Notes: generated by a model not told the origin, from the letters alone. 64,000 nt of DNA from Litomosoides sigmodontis (GCA_963070105.1 OY718804.1:8105817-8169816); one strand, 5' to 3'; shown: positions 1 through 13,900, counted from the stretch's first letter. Program-made: numbers and translations.

Positions 1-527
1 CGAAACAATGCGGTTGGTCTTTGGAGCCCAGTCCAGACCACTGATCGGTAAATCATGTTCTGCCAACAATGCTAGCAACGTCCATCGTCCATTTTGCCAT
101 TGAAATATATGAATTTCGTTATTTGACGGTGAAACAGCTAGCACTAAGAATAAACAGTAATGATTTTCAAAAATGAAAGAGAAAGATTGCCAAAGCATGC
201 AAGTAAAATCTTAAATTCTATCCTGAAAAAAAATGAAGCAAGAATATCTCCAGCTTTCTTTCTTCAAAAAAGAAGTTCTAAAACTTAACGCAGAGGATAA
301 TGCATAGGTGTTATTTGAAATGTCAAAAATCGGTTTTGCTTGCCATAATCTGGTTAGTATACTATTTTTTTTGAATAGAAGAGGAAAATGATGATTAACC
401 GCAATTTGGATAAAAATCCTAGGCTAAAAAAATAAAAAATTAACAAACTCGTTCGATTGCGATTCCATGCATGACACGATATTGGACCGATTCCCAGATT
501 CCATTGCTGCACGGGAAGCGATGGCAT
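1..527 (-). CDS. arx-3: Arp2/3 complex subunit 1 (ARPC1), 5' end only
   Basis: WD40-repeat subunit of the Arp2/3 complex, which nucleates branched actin filaments in the cytoplasm. Two exons are visible: 449..527 (start ATG at 527, donor GTTTGT) and 1..143 (acceptor TTATTCTTAG); the gene runs off the left edge. Exon 1 ends in the family's ISCHAWNRNRT motif. Exon 2 continues with SNNEIHIFQW, a poorly conserved stretch, then EHDLPISGLDWAPKTNRIV, which matches the first WD repeat of ARPC1 (human: EHNGHITGIDWAPKSDRIV-like). The exons join in phase 1. The N-terminus (MPSLPVQQW) is longer than usual, so the true start could differ. Assignment to ARPC1 rather than another WD protein rests on the CHAWN motif at the extreme N-terminus. 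Confidence 0.9.
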
Positions 528-1738
528 TCTTAACGCACAATTTCCTTTCAAAAATGCTTCTTCCTAGAAACAGATTCCAACAACTTTACACGCGGACCTG
601 ATATATAAACTGCGTGTGCCACGTACGAGTTAGTTCTAAGTGTTTCCGAGTACATTCATTCTGCCACTTTCTAGAAGAGTCTCTCACACGGCGGAAACAA
701 CCGGAAGACAACCGAATAATCTCTCGTAGTAGCGAGAGAACCGGTAAATCAGTACCATCTCCTGCGAATGACAATAGAAAAAGGTGAAAGAGGCACACAG
801 AGAGACGCACTACTGTCGTCAGAAAATAGTGTTTGTATGTAGGAGACGACAGAAGTCCCTGACATTTACAAAGTCATGTGATGAAACAGAAAATATAGTT
901 CGATATTGAGGAGATAGAGGAGGGCGAGAGAGAGAGATGCTGAACGTTATTGAGTAGAGGGTAGTGGTTGGTAAGGTTATACGAGTATGTATCTCCCCCA
1001 GTTTCAAGGATGGTTTTTTTTTAAACAAAAACTTTAAATGATTAGAAGCCAAAGGACGAGCAGTAGAACTGATTTACAACCGACGAATAAGTAAAAGAAT
1101 AGGCAAAAAGTCGTGGAACAACTCCATAGAGTCATTTGCTGTAAAAGATAAGAGAATCCAAATGCTTATTGCCACCCACTGGTTTCACTTTATTACAAAT
1201 CAGCAGAAATGAGTGAAATTCACCCATGTGATATAGCCACATGAATTGAAATCCTTTTCGAGAAAGTTTTCCATGTTCCTGTTCATTTATTTCCTCTATC
1301 ATCACCAGAAATAGCATTGAGAAGGCAGAACACGAGTGAAAATCAAACTTTATGCAACAATGATTGAAACAAACATGATTTTATGCAAAAAATGGATAAC
1401 ATATTCTTCGGAAGCATATTTTAAATGGCACATGCAACAGATACTAGCAATCATAAGTGACTTGTGAGTAAATCATACAGTATCTGAACTTAGAATCCGA
1501 CAATTCATAGAAATTAGTTTTGATATGCAAAAGACATATTTGACAACAAAATGTTAATTCGCACAAAATGTCTATGATTTTTAAACAGTTTAATGCACAG
1601 TAAAGGTTAAATGTTAAGCAACTTAGTTTGCTTTTAAATGTTTCAATTCACAGAACTTCTCTTTTAATGTCCTAGAATTTTCAAATTTAAAGAAAGAAAA
1701 AAATCCAGACATAATTTTCTGTAATACTCGACGTCTTG
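528..1738. other. Intergenic, no gene seen
   Basis: About 1.2 kb between the ARPC1 start and the 3' end of the next minus-strand gene. It holds only short open frames without family motifs or consistent splice structure. It presumably contains the ARPC1 promoter and the 3' UTR of the CENP-B-like gene. A purine-rich stretch (GAGAGAGAGA) lies near 925-940. Confidence 0.5.
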
Positions 1739-4700
1739 CTAAATTTTGCTGGACATCTTTTCGGTTGTCTTTCGCTGTGCAGCTATTATTGCCAAACTTT
1801 TTTGCAGTTCCACCAGCACCGGTAATAGACTGATATTGTTAGAAACAATGTAAGCACGCAAAGTGTCTATAGCTTGCGCAACCTGAAACTGCTATGAAAT
1901 CCACAGCGCAAAGGACAGGCAAAATATTTTTTCACCCTCAACGAGGTAATTCCTTGTCTAAATTAATTCCCAACGTCTTACTGTGAGCAGGGCTAAGAAA
2001 GCATACAAAAAATGTCCATTTCACAAATTTCTTGTCCATTTAATCCCTCTTTATTATCATAAAATGAAAACTTTTAGACTGATTAGATCGTGAAATGTGT
2101 ACCTGAGTTTCCACAAAAATTAGTAATACAGTGTTTGCTCAACTACGAGTAATAATTTTAAATTAATTAGTGCTGGTTAGCATTATGCTCAAAAAACGTA
2201 CCTCAATTTCATTTACACGATAACAACATGTTTCGAGTAATGCTTGAACTGAAGATGCACCAATTTCAGAAGCACTAACTGTAGGAAGTAATAGATTTTG
2301 CTCTAAAACCAACGAAATTAAAAGTTTTAGATTACTGAAGATGAAAGGAGTGAGGAGTAAAGAAAGAATTTTTTTAACCGTAACGTTTGAATTGAGATTT
2401 TTTCTCCTTGAATTAATTTAGTATACTACTTCAAAAGAATGCAGACCAAAATATAATGATCAGTTATCCAAATATTAGCAAGTTTCTTAACAAAAGACTG
2501 ACATTCCGTTTGACCATTTGTTGTTCACCGATATATCTAATTTCTTATCTCAAAGAAAATAAGAAAGATCCATACGAAACTAGTTTTTTTAAAAAAACCA
2601 GAAATTACAGTAATGTAGAGCATGAAAACAGAATAGTTTTGTAAAGTCTTTTAATTTCATTCTCTCATTATCAAAGTAACTACCATTCATATAATGTTAA
2701 GTGCATGTCTTATAGGAGGTTTGCTTTTTAATTAAGAAATCTAAACTGACAATTAGGATGAAATATTTGGATTAAGCAATCAGACCAATCCTTCAAGAAT
2801 TAAATTAAAAACAAACCATTCATGGTTGATGGGCCTGGTAAAAGTCTTTGTATATCCAATGGACTGGTCGTCCGAATTGCTGCTGTCGCTTGAGTTGGAC
2901 TTGTCACTGCTCAAAAAAAAGTGAATAATTTACAAAACATTTGGAAAATTTCTTTCTCGAAGGCCAAATTTCAAGATCATGAATATTGTGTCACTAGTCA
3001 ACCTGAAAACCAGTAGACTGTGACTATAAATAAGTTTTCATGCTAACCTATACCACTATCAGATCCATCGGCTGAAGCAAGAACAGCTGCATCTGCTGCA
3101 TCCATCAAGAATTTATTTGCATCTAATACGGTGGATAGCGGATTGGTATCTCTAGCAAGATTCGGACTCGGAGTTGTTGATCGAGCTAAAAGAATTTGAA
3201 CTTCAGGAAACGAATGCCAACGATAGGGTTTATATTATTCGGAATAATTATTTATACGACATTTTTTAGTAAAAGGGATATTTAATTTTGGAAAAAGCTA
3301 CATCTTATGGCAGCACTAGCACTAGTTTTATACAGACATTAACTTGAATTTCGACATAAGAAAAGTCGAAAAAGCAAAAATGAATAGGAAATAAATAGGA
3401 TAAAAGAAAATGGTTTATCATAATACATTTAAAGAATTTCTAAAAGAAGATTTACAGATTTTTATTTCCAAGCCATCATTTATGGAGTTCGCCTCCTCAG
3501 GATCTGCTTCATAAATCACAGGTTTTCCAGTCATTGTTTTGAGATCAATGCAATGACGCCTTTTGAATGAGTCCAACCAACCCTCGGAAGCTTTGAAACT
3601 GTGTAGACCTAAAACTATTTGAGTACTTACAGAGTCCTCAAAAATTAATGAAAATCATTGGAAACGTTTTCCAACAGATTGTCGTACTTAAAGATATCCT
3701 TTGTCCTTTTATCAGATACGATAATGTGATAAAAAGTTTGTTATCAGAGTTCATAAAAAGAAATCAAAATAGAAGGCAGAGTATTGTTCAAAATATCTAA
3801 AGTCACCTAATTCATGCGCTATTTTCAAAGCCTGTTCTTTTAGCTGCCGACCATTAAGCCAAATCTTTTGGTCCCGGCATTGGCAAAAAAAGTTCCACAT
3901 TTGCATATTCAACCGCACATAAACAGTACGACGGCGTTTTAAGGTGAATAAATCAGACCAATTGGTGCGAAATATCGAAATACGATTTGACAGTACATCA
4001 GCGATCTACGAAAAAATGATGTTTATTTTTTTGCTCGTAGGTTAATTATTTTGTGACGGTACTTTAATAAAACTCAGCGATTAAATTGATGCTAACAAAT
4101 TTCAATTAAGTCTCCTAATTTCTTTTTAATTATTTGTTGCTAAATACCTGCAACTTGCTTACTCCATACTTCTCTTCGATTTCATGTGGTAACATCCCTG
4201 CATCAAAATCAACTAAAATCATGTGTTTTTCTTCTTCGCACAGTTCTCTGATGCTTTTTGCTGTTGCGCTGCAATACCTCATCATAGGTTTATATGGTAC
4301 AATACATTACTCATTTTAAAATTGAATACATACTGAAATTAGCTACCTGCATTCCAACATTTCAGTCTCCTCTAAGGAATTTTCTGCTTCTTCGTTCAAA
4401 TTATTCACTCTTTTATTCGAACTACCGACAATTGTTGATGGTTGCGTTACAGTTAAACCTTAAAATAATCATATTCCGTAAGTTACAAACAGCAAATAAA
4501 CATTCACTGATTTTAAGCTTAAGCCATCCCAATCAGGAAAATGGAGTGAGGTGAAGGATGTAGGACCAGTTATTCCCATAAAAAGCCTCTGCTTACATGA
4601 ACAAAGCTGCGAAGAAATCGATGTATTGACAAACGATGCTGGCTCATCCATTCCTGACTGTTCCTCTTCTTTATATGAGCATGACTGTGGAGCCATTGGA

Positions 4701-6650
4701 GAACTAATTGGAGACGATGAATTTTGAGCAAAATCATTTTGGTCAGCAACTTCACATGCGTTGTTATTCTAAAGAAAAATTTAATATTTTCTTCAACTTC
4801 ACACTTCAAAATTTAAAAAAAAAAAGAGGAAAATCTTGCTCAAGCAAATACATGATACATTTAAACTGCAGAGTAGAATAATGGTCGAGTTTCGTTAGCA
4901 TTTAGTGATTGAAATTCGAATTATGAATTTACAAGCTGACACAAACTTACTTCACATTAAGTAACAAACATCTTAAACTACTCACATTTCTCTCGCTATC
5001 AATCAGTTCAGAATTAGGGGATATTTCAGTATCACTTTTAACAGATGTGACCCGTTTCGCAACCTGAAATGGGAGTTAATTTAAAATGTAATCATTCCAC
5101 TTCAAAATCATTAAATCCTTTCATGAAATTTAAGCACAAAGTAGCACAAATAATAATTCTGAGGTCGCTTATGAAGAGCAAATAGAAATACAATGAGAAA
5201 TAAGTAGTTTCTAACCCAAAAGCATCGATATGTTTAAAGAGATTAAAGTAGATTTGGTGATCTTCAGTTGCCACACACATAAACCTTCGCAAATATTCTT
5301 AAATTCAAAAACTGTTGTTAAATTCTGAGATTATAAAAATTACCTTAGTTTGAGGGGAATCGAAAAAAGATGTTCTGGTGCGTTTCCCCATTTTCGAGAT
5401 CGATTTCTTCTTGCTCATCAACGATGACTTACTCGGGTGCTGAAAATAGTAGATTCCTTTTGAACAGTTCAACTAAAATTATTGTCAACTTTAATGTTAC
5501 ATTCATTTCTTGAAAGTTATTAAGTAAGTAGGTAATTCAAGACTACTGAGGTAGTGGAGAAAAAGTAAAGCAAAAAAAAGCAGAGTTGATTATAAAGCTC
5601 CGGTGATTTGAAAGGCTTTTGAAACATACTCCTCTAGAAGAACCATCATCAGTTGCAGATGTAACAGCAGCCTTTCCGGTTTTTCGGTTTTCCGGATTGT
5701 CAGTAGCTGATTCCTCCAGTTTTTGCTTCCCAATTTTGAAAACCTAAATGAAACGAAAAGATAACTTCATAACTGATTAACGCGAAAATTTTGTTAAAAA
5801 AAATTTCATCGAAAGGCACCAAAACTCTGCACAGCTATGATCTCTGTTCTTTACTGTCACGGTGAAACTAATCTAACAGTCTATAAATTATGATACTTCA
5901 CCAAGAGCTCTGGTGCAGCGAAAGGAATGAAGATCCCGGTAGGGAGAACAAGAAATCCCGGTGGAATTGAAACGATGCGAAGTTGAGAGAAACAATAAAA
6001 GTAAAAGCACCATGAGCCGCAACTGCTAACTTCTGGTAGGGTGCGGAGGAATGAATGGACAGGAAGAGGAAACTGCACCGAGAGATTCCTACGGTGAGGG
6101 AAAGAGTGAGAGGGCAGTGGCGTGAAGACTACTGTCGCATGCAAATTTAGCAGCGTCTCATGCGCGATCTCCGTGACTTCTTCGCGCTTCGCAAAATGAA
6201 TGGGTCAGTCAATGGTTCGGTGTTCCATTTGAAATCCTATTCTATCCCGAGATTTCCTAACTCTCTCATTTCTTTGTTCCTCATCCTCTCACAACTTCAC
6301 TTCATCTCTCTTCCTTCCCTCTCTCCTTCCTTCTCATATTTTCGAGGATAGGAAAAATCCTTCCTCAATCCTTTCTCGCTCCTCAATTTATGCGAAATAT
6401 TAATTATTTTTAAAAATGTGTTGGGTGTAACGGATAGCCTAATGAAAAAGGAAATGTAAAGTTTCTTCTTTGAAAGCAAAAAACGAGAGCAATAATTAAT
6501 GGGATAAAATTTGAAATCAATTTGAGTATTTACCGCATTTTTCCAGGCCATTTTATAGCCTGTTTTCGGGACGGCATTAGCTGCCCTGGCTGTTGATGCG
6601 GTTGTTGTGGACGCTAGTGGTGAGGATGAATGCTTTCCAGGACGCCGCAT
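1739..6650 (-). CDS. CENP-B/Tigger-type HTH DNA-binding protein without transposase domain
   Basis: Thirteen-exon model, 544 residues: 6534..6650, 5630..5743, 5344..5439, 4986..5063, 4597..4768, 4347..4458, 4148..4268, 3807..4005, 3456..3608, 3048..3185, 2817..2906, 2202..2302 and 1739..1882. All phases agree. The start is the first ATG after an in-frame TAA. Residues 1-200 are basic and Ser/Thr-rich, probably disordered, with a KKKSISKMGKRTR cluster that could be a nuclear localisation signal. Residues ~231-285 look like the first, psq/CENP-B N-terminal helix-turn-helix (LPHEIEEKYGVSKLQIADVL). Residues ~295-360 are a CENP-B-type HTH with the hallmark LNGRQLKEQALKIAHELG followed by FKASEGWLDSFKRRH. 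CENP-B, Jerky and pogo/Tigger transposases share this tandem arrangement, but no DDE catalytic domain follows; the remaining ~180 residues are unlike transposase. Likely a domesticated nuclear DNA-binding protein; target unknown. Confidence 0.8.
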
Positions 6651-8238
6651 AAGTTAGCAACCAAAATTTCTCTCAATTTTAATTTACCATTCAAAAGTGA
6701 AACAAAATTTCCCTGAAAATTTCGATCATCAAGTGCGATAATTTCGAATAAGAACCATCTTCCTAGACTATTTCTATCAGTCTCTATTCAATCATCAACA
6801 TATTGAGTCATCCTGTTAACTTTCCGAATGCCAAAACTTCCATCTATTCTTTCATCGGTTACGTTTTTATCAATGCCTAACGTCTATCGTCTTTGAAGGC
6901 ACACACACACACACTCAATTCATATGTTAAACTTATGTTGAGGAAAGAGGAAAACTAAGCGTCCCTAAAACATTCACGTAGAACACGTATAACGTAAAAG
7001 CTCGCATGCATACGTGATTATTACCAATAGCAGTAATATTACGAAGTGGGAGAGGGTGCGTCTTGTTGTTGAAATGTACATCCAATCCTTTGCAAAAGTA
7101 ATTGAGAGGGGGCAACTCAAAGAGAGAGCAAGGGCTAGGCAGGGAGAGGAAGAGAATCTCCCTCTCACTTCCTACTTTTCTCAATATCAAATACACTTCA
7201 CTTTTTCTTGCAGTCTCTGGAATTCGTAAACAACTTTAAATTTTTAAATATTCTTTGTCAGTCTGGCTCTGCTAGACAAGGATTCCCTATAGGTCATGCC
7301 ATAAGTTACATTCATTTTGATTTCTTTCTCTCACCCTCCCTTTCTCTTTTTCTCTAAAAACTCCCCCCTCCCTCTCCTCTCCGTTTTAACTCTTCATTCC
7401 AGTCTTCATTCTCCTTTCAAAACATCCCCTTCCTCTTGCTCTCTCACCCTTCTAACTCTCTCTTTCTCTCTGTCTCCGTCTCTCTGCTTGCTTCGATAAT
7501 TCCGAAAAATTGCCAGTGATTAAGCAGGTGAGCATTAGCAGTGCCTTTTCTTAGATTGTATTATTTAAGGACTTCGATTTCTTCCGCAACAATATTCTCT
7601 AATGTAATCATTTTAAGCTCATTAAGTCTTATTTTCACCTAACCGATGCGGAAAACTCAATTCTGCTTAATTTCACGACGCAAAACGTGAAATTGCGTCA
7701 AGCAACAATCTCAGTTGTTCGAAAGTGCTCTTTCTCTCTTCCGGATGATCCGAAGGGGATGATCACTTGACCTCCTTTACCTGTAAGCAACCTTCCTTTC
7801 AGCGCACTGCAACCGAAAAAATACTCTTATTTCACGAAAACATCATTTGAAAAAGAAACGTGAAAAGTTGAAGTGGAAAAATTCCCGTGAAAAAGTGCAG
7901 AGATAAACTTCCGAAGAGATCAACTGACCGCTCACACTGCTAAACGTTACGGATCGATTTTGAAGTTATGGAACTTCTCCTCTCCTAGGGTCTACCTTTC
8001 CTTCTCCCCTAAGTCAGCGATTGCAGGACGAGGCGAGCTATAAGGCGTTATTCGAGTTGCTTTGTCTCCAATGTTATATTCCAAATACACCCATGCGTAA
8101 TCTTTATCCGGAAAGCTTACGGAAAAACAATGACCGGCAGACAATTACAGCGATCATATAAACTTCTCTTTAATCTTATACATTGCAAACATAAACCTAA
8201 TTCGCTCAACTGATTACATTCACTCCAAAAGTTTCTGC
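6651..8238. other. Intergenic with low-complexity tracts
   Basis: Contains an (AC)n run at 6901-6914, a purine-rich stretch near 7040-7160 and a strongly pyrimidine-rich plus-strand tract at about 7317-7495 (TCTC/CTTTCTC). Open frames here are low-complexity Ser/Leu/Pro readings of that tract. No recognisable gene; probably holds the upstream region of the CENP-B-like gene. Confidence 0.5.
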
Positions 8239-9629
8239 TTAGAGACAGGAGGGCGATGGCAGTGTGTTTTCAGGCCAATCACAAACTGTTGCTGCCGGAT
8301 TCCATACCAAATTACCGGGACATTGCATCCTAATCCATCGTCCCTGTGCGCACTGATAATATCGTCGACGGTCGGTTGGGTCAGCATTGTAGCCCGATGC
8401 ACCACTACTCTCCTGAAGCTTTCGCTGTGAAATGTTGAAGATTAGGTTTTGAAAGTGAAGGAAGAGAGTTATTGGTGAGATAGTGAAGTTGAGGCGCAGA
8501 TTTGAGGGAGAAAAGTGGACAGGAGAGGAACTCCCAAGTATCCTGAAACCGTTCAGGATGCAAAAAAAATCCATTATATGTTTGTTTACTTTCCACAGTG
8601 CGCTTCCACTGTCTTCTGAAATGGAATGGAATTCATAGCTGCGAATATTTAATGGAAATAAATTGATAATATATATATATGTTCCACCTACACGGCACGC
8701 CAATCCTATAGCAATATTTTTCCATTCCAAATCTCGTTGAATTATTGATTGTTGACAATTACTTCCCGCTGCGTTAGAGACGCATCGATTCAGCGTACGA
8801 TCGAATATCGTACCATCAGGACAGTTGCGACGTTGGAAACGATGATCAGTGCTGGCGTCGTAATTTTTACAGCTTCTTTCATCACCACGTAATTCACCAT
8901 GTTTGCAGGGTGGTAGCGAAGAAGTTCGTAATTCATACGATCGTTTAGGACAAACGTAGCTTGCATGACAGCGCTTCAACTGAAATTTCTACTCGAATTT
9001 GAGAAGTCGAAGAGGAAAGTGATAGGAGGATTTAGTTGTTCATGGAAAACTTACCGCTGGATCAAAGAATGTGTTACTTGGACAAAAGCGCAATTTGTAA
9101 TATCCATCGATACATTCATAATAAGCGATGCAATCATTGCCAGTTGGTGCTATATCACCAGGATTGCATGCTGAAATACATCGGATGGATTAAGTTTTGC
9201 AATTCTTTGAAATGGAAATAAGTGCCGAAGGAAGAAGCGGTGAAGTGAAATGAGACTGACCAGTAGCCGTACGATTATGGCGATGGATAATGAATTGTTG
9301 ATTTCCTGAAATCACAATGGAACCATCAGTATCCCGTGACTGAAAACGATTTTTATTTCTTATTATTTGCTATCAAAGTAAATTTGATTTTTAAATTGGG
9401 AAAATAAATTCTATAATTTAACAGGGATTTCTGAAAAGTTCTGATGGAGAGAGGGAGGGAGGTAGGGGTAATCCCTGACAGCGACGAACCTTGGTACCAA
9501 ATAAAATTAACTAACTTGTTGGAATGGTTGGGAATTTTGACTTAGATGTGAATTCATCAGTGCCTTATTTTCCCTCTCAGATTGAGCATTTGCTATTGTA
9601 AGAAATACAAACAGTACAATAACACACAT
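8239..9629 (-). CDS. Secreted chitin-binding protein with three peritrophin-A (CBM14) domains
   Basis: Predicted 260 residues from exons 9516..9629, 9261..9339, 9055..9170, 8692..8979 and 8239..8424. The N-terminus MCVIVLFVFLTIANAQ is a clear signal peptide, so the product is secreted. Three Cys-rich chitin-binding type-2 modules follow: one from ACNPGD to FCPSNTFFDPA, one around CKHGELRGDE...NCPDGTIFDRTLNRC, and one with YYQCAQGRWIRMQCPGNLVW ending in CDWPE. The pattern (Cys, aromatic YYxC, CPxxxxFDxxxxxC) is that of peritrophin/eggshell/sheath proteins that bind chitin. In nematodes such proteins occur in the eggshell, the pharyngeal lining and, in filariae, possibly the microfilarial sheath; the role here is inferred. 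The last intron (8425..8691) is 267 nt with no in-frame stop, so its retention would insert 89 residues. Confidence 0.85.
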
Positions 9630-10987
9630 TTCTTCAGCTTTTTAAAATATCAAACAACGTAAGGAATGGCTCTAAAATGACGTAAACATTGTTTTGCTAC
9701 GAAGCAGAAGCACTCCTGTTAACAACTAGTCGAAAGTAATAAATATCTTCATGATTACTTGTTGCTAGAAGAGGAAAAAACAAGGACGGAAGAGATCCCG
9801 GAAATTTTCAAACAAAATCTTCTTGAATCGTTGATCACCTTAGAATCGATATGCAGTTTTCCGTTACTCTCCGTATTTCTCTATTGTCAAAGTTATCAAC
9901 TTTAATCTAAGCAACACGAAATAGCTATTAACGGTTAGCTAAGACTAGAATATTTTGCTTATTTCAGAATTCAGAAAATAAAAGACACCACTTATTGACT
10001 GGACTGGAAGTGAAGAGAATGGTGGATAGCTGATAAGCTCTACTGGAACAGATGAAGGAACAAATGTCGTTATTACGTCATGTCTGAAAGTTTCTTCTCA
10101 AAAGCTGTTAAAATTTAATTTCAGATTTACTCATGTTTATTGCGACATTGTCATACGAATGCAATTAATTCGTCTACCCGAAATCGACTAGTTTATGTCT
10201 AGTTGATAAGTACGTTGTACTGCAATCCCAGGATTGCTTGAACTTTCACAATACAATCTCACTTATTGCTATCCCCCTTCTCATACAGTGGAATTTTTTG
10301 TTTAGGAAGTATGTCCGATAATTTTCAAGAAAATCTTTGTCAAAACAAGCACAACAAATCGCCTAATTTATCCGTTTATAGAGAATACCTTTACAGTTCA
10401 ACCTCTTTTTCTACATTATAAAAATCAATGTATCTCTGTGTTAGTGATTGATCATTTGTAAGTAAACAATACGAAAAGAAAAAAGGTAAAAGAATTTATC
10501 AAAAAAAAATGCAACAAACAAAACGTAACAATTGGTGAAATGAAAAAAAGTCGTAATTACAAGGCGATTGGAAGTAAGTTTGTATTGTAAAGTAATCAAT
10601 TACAATGTAACTTTAATGCTACGTGTAGACTAGAAAAATATGTTCTTCTAAGACTTGCATGTAACAGCTTAAAATTTCATCAGCCTCAATAAGCTTATGA
10701 CAAAAAACTCTTCACTTGTACAGGATAAAAAATAATAAATTATATTTCTTACGGTAATTTCAAAAAGCAATTTGGATTAAAATAATACGTTTTGCAAAAT
10801 GAATAACCTCAAAAAATCCTTATGAAGTCTTGATATTACATAAGTAACTTACATAGCATCAAGAAATATAAAAGTTTATAAATATACAAATGAGGAATGT
10901 ATAAAACCAAGATTTCATTATGTAATCATCACATGATCGTGTGAAAAAAATTCCAAAGATACATAGCAATAGCTCAAGTCCCTTTTT
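9630..10987. other. Intergenic, no gene seen
   Basis: AT-rich stretch upstream of the chitin-binding gene and downstream of SHMT. It contains no open frame with family motifs. The part next to 10988 presumably carries the SHMT 3' UTR. Confidence 0.5.
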
Positions 10988-13900
10988 TTAAATATCATCC
11001 TTCCCAGGCATATCGAACTGGCTCGCGAATTGTATCACTTTTTCTCCTAATTTATCAATATCAGCTATAAACTGCTCATTTGAGCTGGCAAACACTACCA
11101 AATCCTTGATTGTTTTACCTACCTGTGATTTATACTTGATCAGAATTTCCACTCCTATAAAAGTAATTGTAAAATATTCAAGTGACGACGAAGTTGTAGT
11201 TGTTCTTCAGTTATTTAAAATCACAGCTGCTATAATGCTATCTGCAGAATTTGTATAAAGCTATACCTTCATGAATAAAATCGGCAACTTTAACGAAATC
11301 ATTTTCTGTCAGTCCTCGTGTAGTAAGAGCTGGTGTTCCAAGACGTATGCCGCTCGGATGTAGAGCGCTCTGGTCACCTAAAATCGCGCAATCTAGATCT
11401 GCTATGCTGACATGACACGATGGTACTGGACTTTGGATGGAACAATTAGTATACATTAGTATACATTAGACAACGTTTTCTACTTATAATTTTGCATCGT
11501 TAGTATCGATGCCTCCCATAAAACAGTAATTTACTTCGCATGATTCCAGCTTGAAAGGTTAACCTGGGCAAGTGTTACGATTGCAGATAATATGCGCTAA
11601 ACTGAGTACATATTCCACTTTCTCACCATCCAAACCTTTCGGACGCAAATCCACCAAACATAGGTGAGTATCAGTTCCACCTAAAGAAAAAGATTACATA
11701 AAATGACAAATCAGCCAGACTCCTCATAAAATGAATAGAAGGCAGATAAATAGACCAATAAGTATCTCTCAGGAAACTTTTGAATGACAACGCTATCCAT
11801 CTTGCATCTTTTTGTTAAAGCCTTTTACGCTGCTGACAGTGACCGCTTCTGGTAAAACGAGCTTAATATTAAAATGTGGGGATAGCGCAAAACTAAATTT
11901 TTTCAAACACTAACTTAGCTTATCATAAACCAGTAAAACAGCACAACTCCCGAAAAGCGCCGGAAATCTCCAACCTTTCTGATGATTTCTTCAAAACAGT
12001 CATCTAACATAACACTCAAAGCGACAGCCTGTCATATTTTTTTTTTTGAGTAAGGGATAATCAATAAAAATTTCTTATGCATGAGAAAAAAGAAAAATTT
12101 TTTCTTCCTTAGAAAAAAATAAATTGCAGATACACTACCTCGCTATCAACTACTATTCGAGTGTCCTCAAAAAAAAAGTACACTGAATCAATGTTTTCTA
12201 CAAAAGATTCACAGCTACATCTGACTGTCGTGGTTATTCGATAACTAAATGATAGAAAACGATAAAAAGGACGAAAAAACAGTAATCAAGATCTTATTAA
12301 ATATCCACTGAGACTCAAGCTGCTAGATATTCATGACCAGTTGTGAAAAAGTTATAAAATAACGGGAGATTTTACGCTTGTGAACAGAGTTAGAAGAATA
12401 CTTGAGGAAAAAATCGATTGAAAATGCTCTTACTGCTACAATTATTTGGATCATCTTATCGAGAGCGAGTCTCTATTGCACTATCGCCGATTAAGGTATG
12501 TCTATTAGTAACTAAATATTTTATAAAAAAGAGAACACAAAAGACATATATTTTTTTTCCATAAATTTCTCGAGGAGTTGGAGAATGGACAAATCGTCTT
12601 TAGCAACTGCATTTATATACGATTAAATATACAATAGAAGAGCGAGTGTAAAACTGTAAACTAATCGGCGTCTAATCTACTACTGCATTCACAACTTTAT
12701 CAATAAACTGATGAAAAAAAAACAACCTGATACCAAAGTATAGCCAAGATCTGTTAACTTATTTGCAAGTGTACGAGAGTTTGCCACAATTTGTTTGGAG
12801 TATTTGATAAAATCTTCCGTAAGGCACTGACCCAAGGCAACAGCAATGCCTATAACAGAGGTCATGGATGACAAATTTCCCCTGTCACTGACAATCGAAA
12901 AATAAATGTTAAACATTAGCAGAAGTCTTCATTAAGATATAATGAGTGTTAAGTAAAATGGTGATAATAACAATTTAAAGATAACATGATTAGGGATATC
13001 ATTAGAAATCTGAAGCATATTTAAAAGTAAAAAAATCTGAATCATTAAAATTTACCGGCTATAGTATGATTATGAGGTCCTCCTTGCAATCCCGGAAATA
13101 CGGCCGAATCTATTCTCCGTCCCAAGTCATACATCACTTTTTCACCTTTAGGAGTTATTTTTTTCAAACCTAAACAGAACTTCTATTAACATCTTCCAGA
13201 TTTCAATTAACTTATGCATTTGTGTATAAATAGCAAAACTGCAACCTTTTCTGTAAAAAATCAACGCCCCACGAGGACCTCGAAGTGATTTATGAGTTGT
13301 TGTTGTAATAACATCAGCATATTCAAAAGGTGATGGAATCACTTTTGCCGCAACTAAGGCCGAGATATGCGCCATATCAGCCAATAAATAAGCACCACAT
13401 TTATCAGCTATCTGACGAAAGCGACTATAATCCAATAAGCGTGAATAACAACTCGTTCCTGAAAAAAAATGAAATGTGAGTGATACTGAGACTTGAAAAA
13501 CTTCCAATTTTGCTATTGTGAAAACCGTACCATTGAAATTATACCATTTTATATCATTGAAGATTTAGTGTGTGAGCCATATGTAATGTATTGAATTGAT
13601 GAAAAACTAAACTTACCTGCTATAATAATGTTTGGACGAAATAGTAATGCAGTGTATTCCAACTGATTATAATCGATACAACCAGTTTTAGGATCAACTT
13701 TGTAAGGCATCGATTGGAAAAATAAGGACGTCGACGAAACTTTACGTTGAGGTGTAAAGAATCTACAACCTTCAAATATCAGGAAAAACAAAATTGATTA
13801 TTAAAATATATCTTGAACGGAAGATGTCCTTATGCAAGACTTGAATCGAATACTGTTTGATAAACTTCTCTCACTACTCCAAACATAATCCATAATATTT

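Noticed and set aside
5881..6351. Open frames on both strands within intron 1 of the CENP-B-like gene
   Set aside because: No motifs; the phase of the flanking exons is satisfied without them.
7317..7499. Open frame rich in Ser, Leu and Pro
   Set aside because: It is a translation of a TCTC/CTTT tract.
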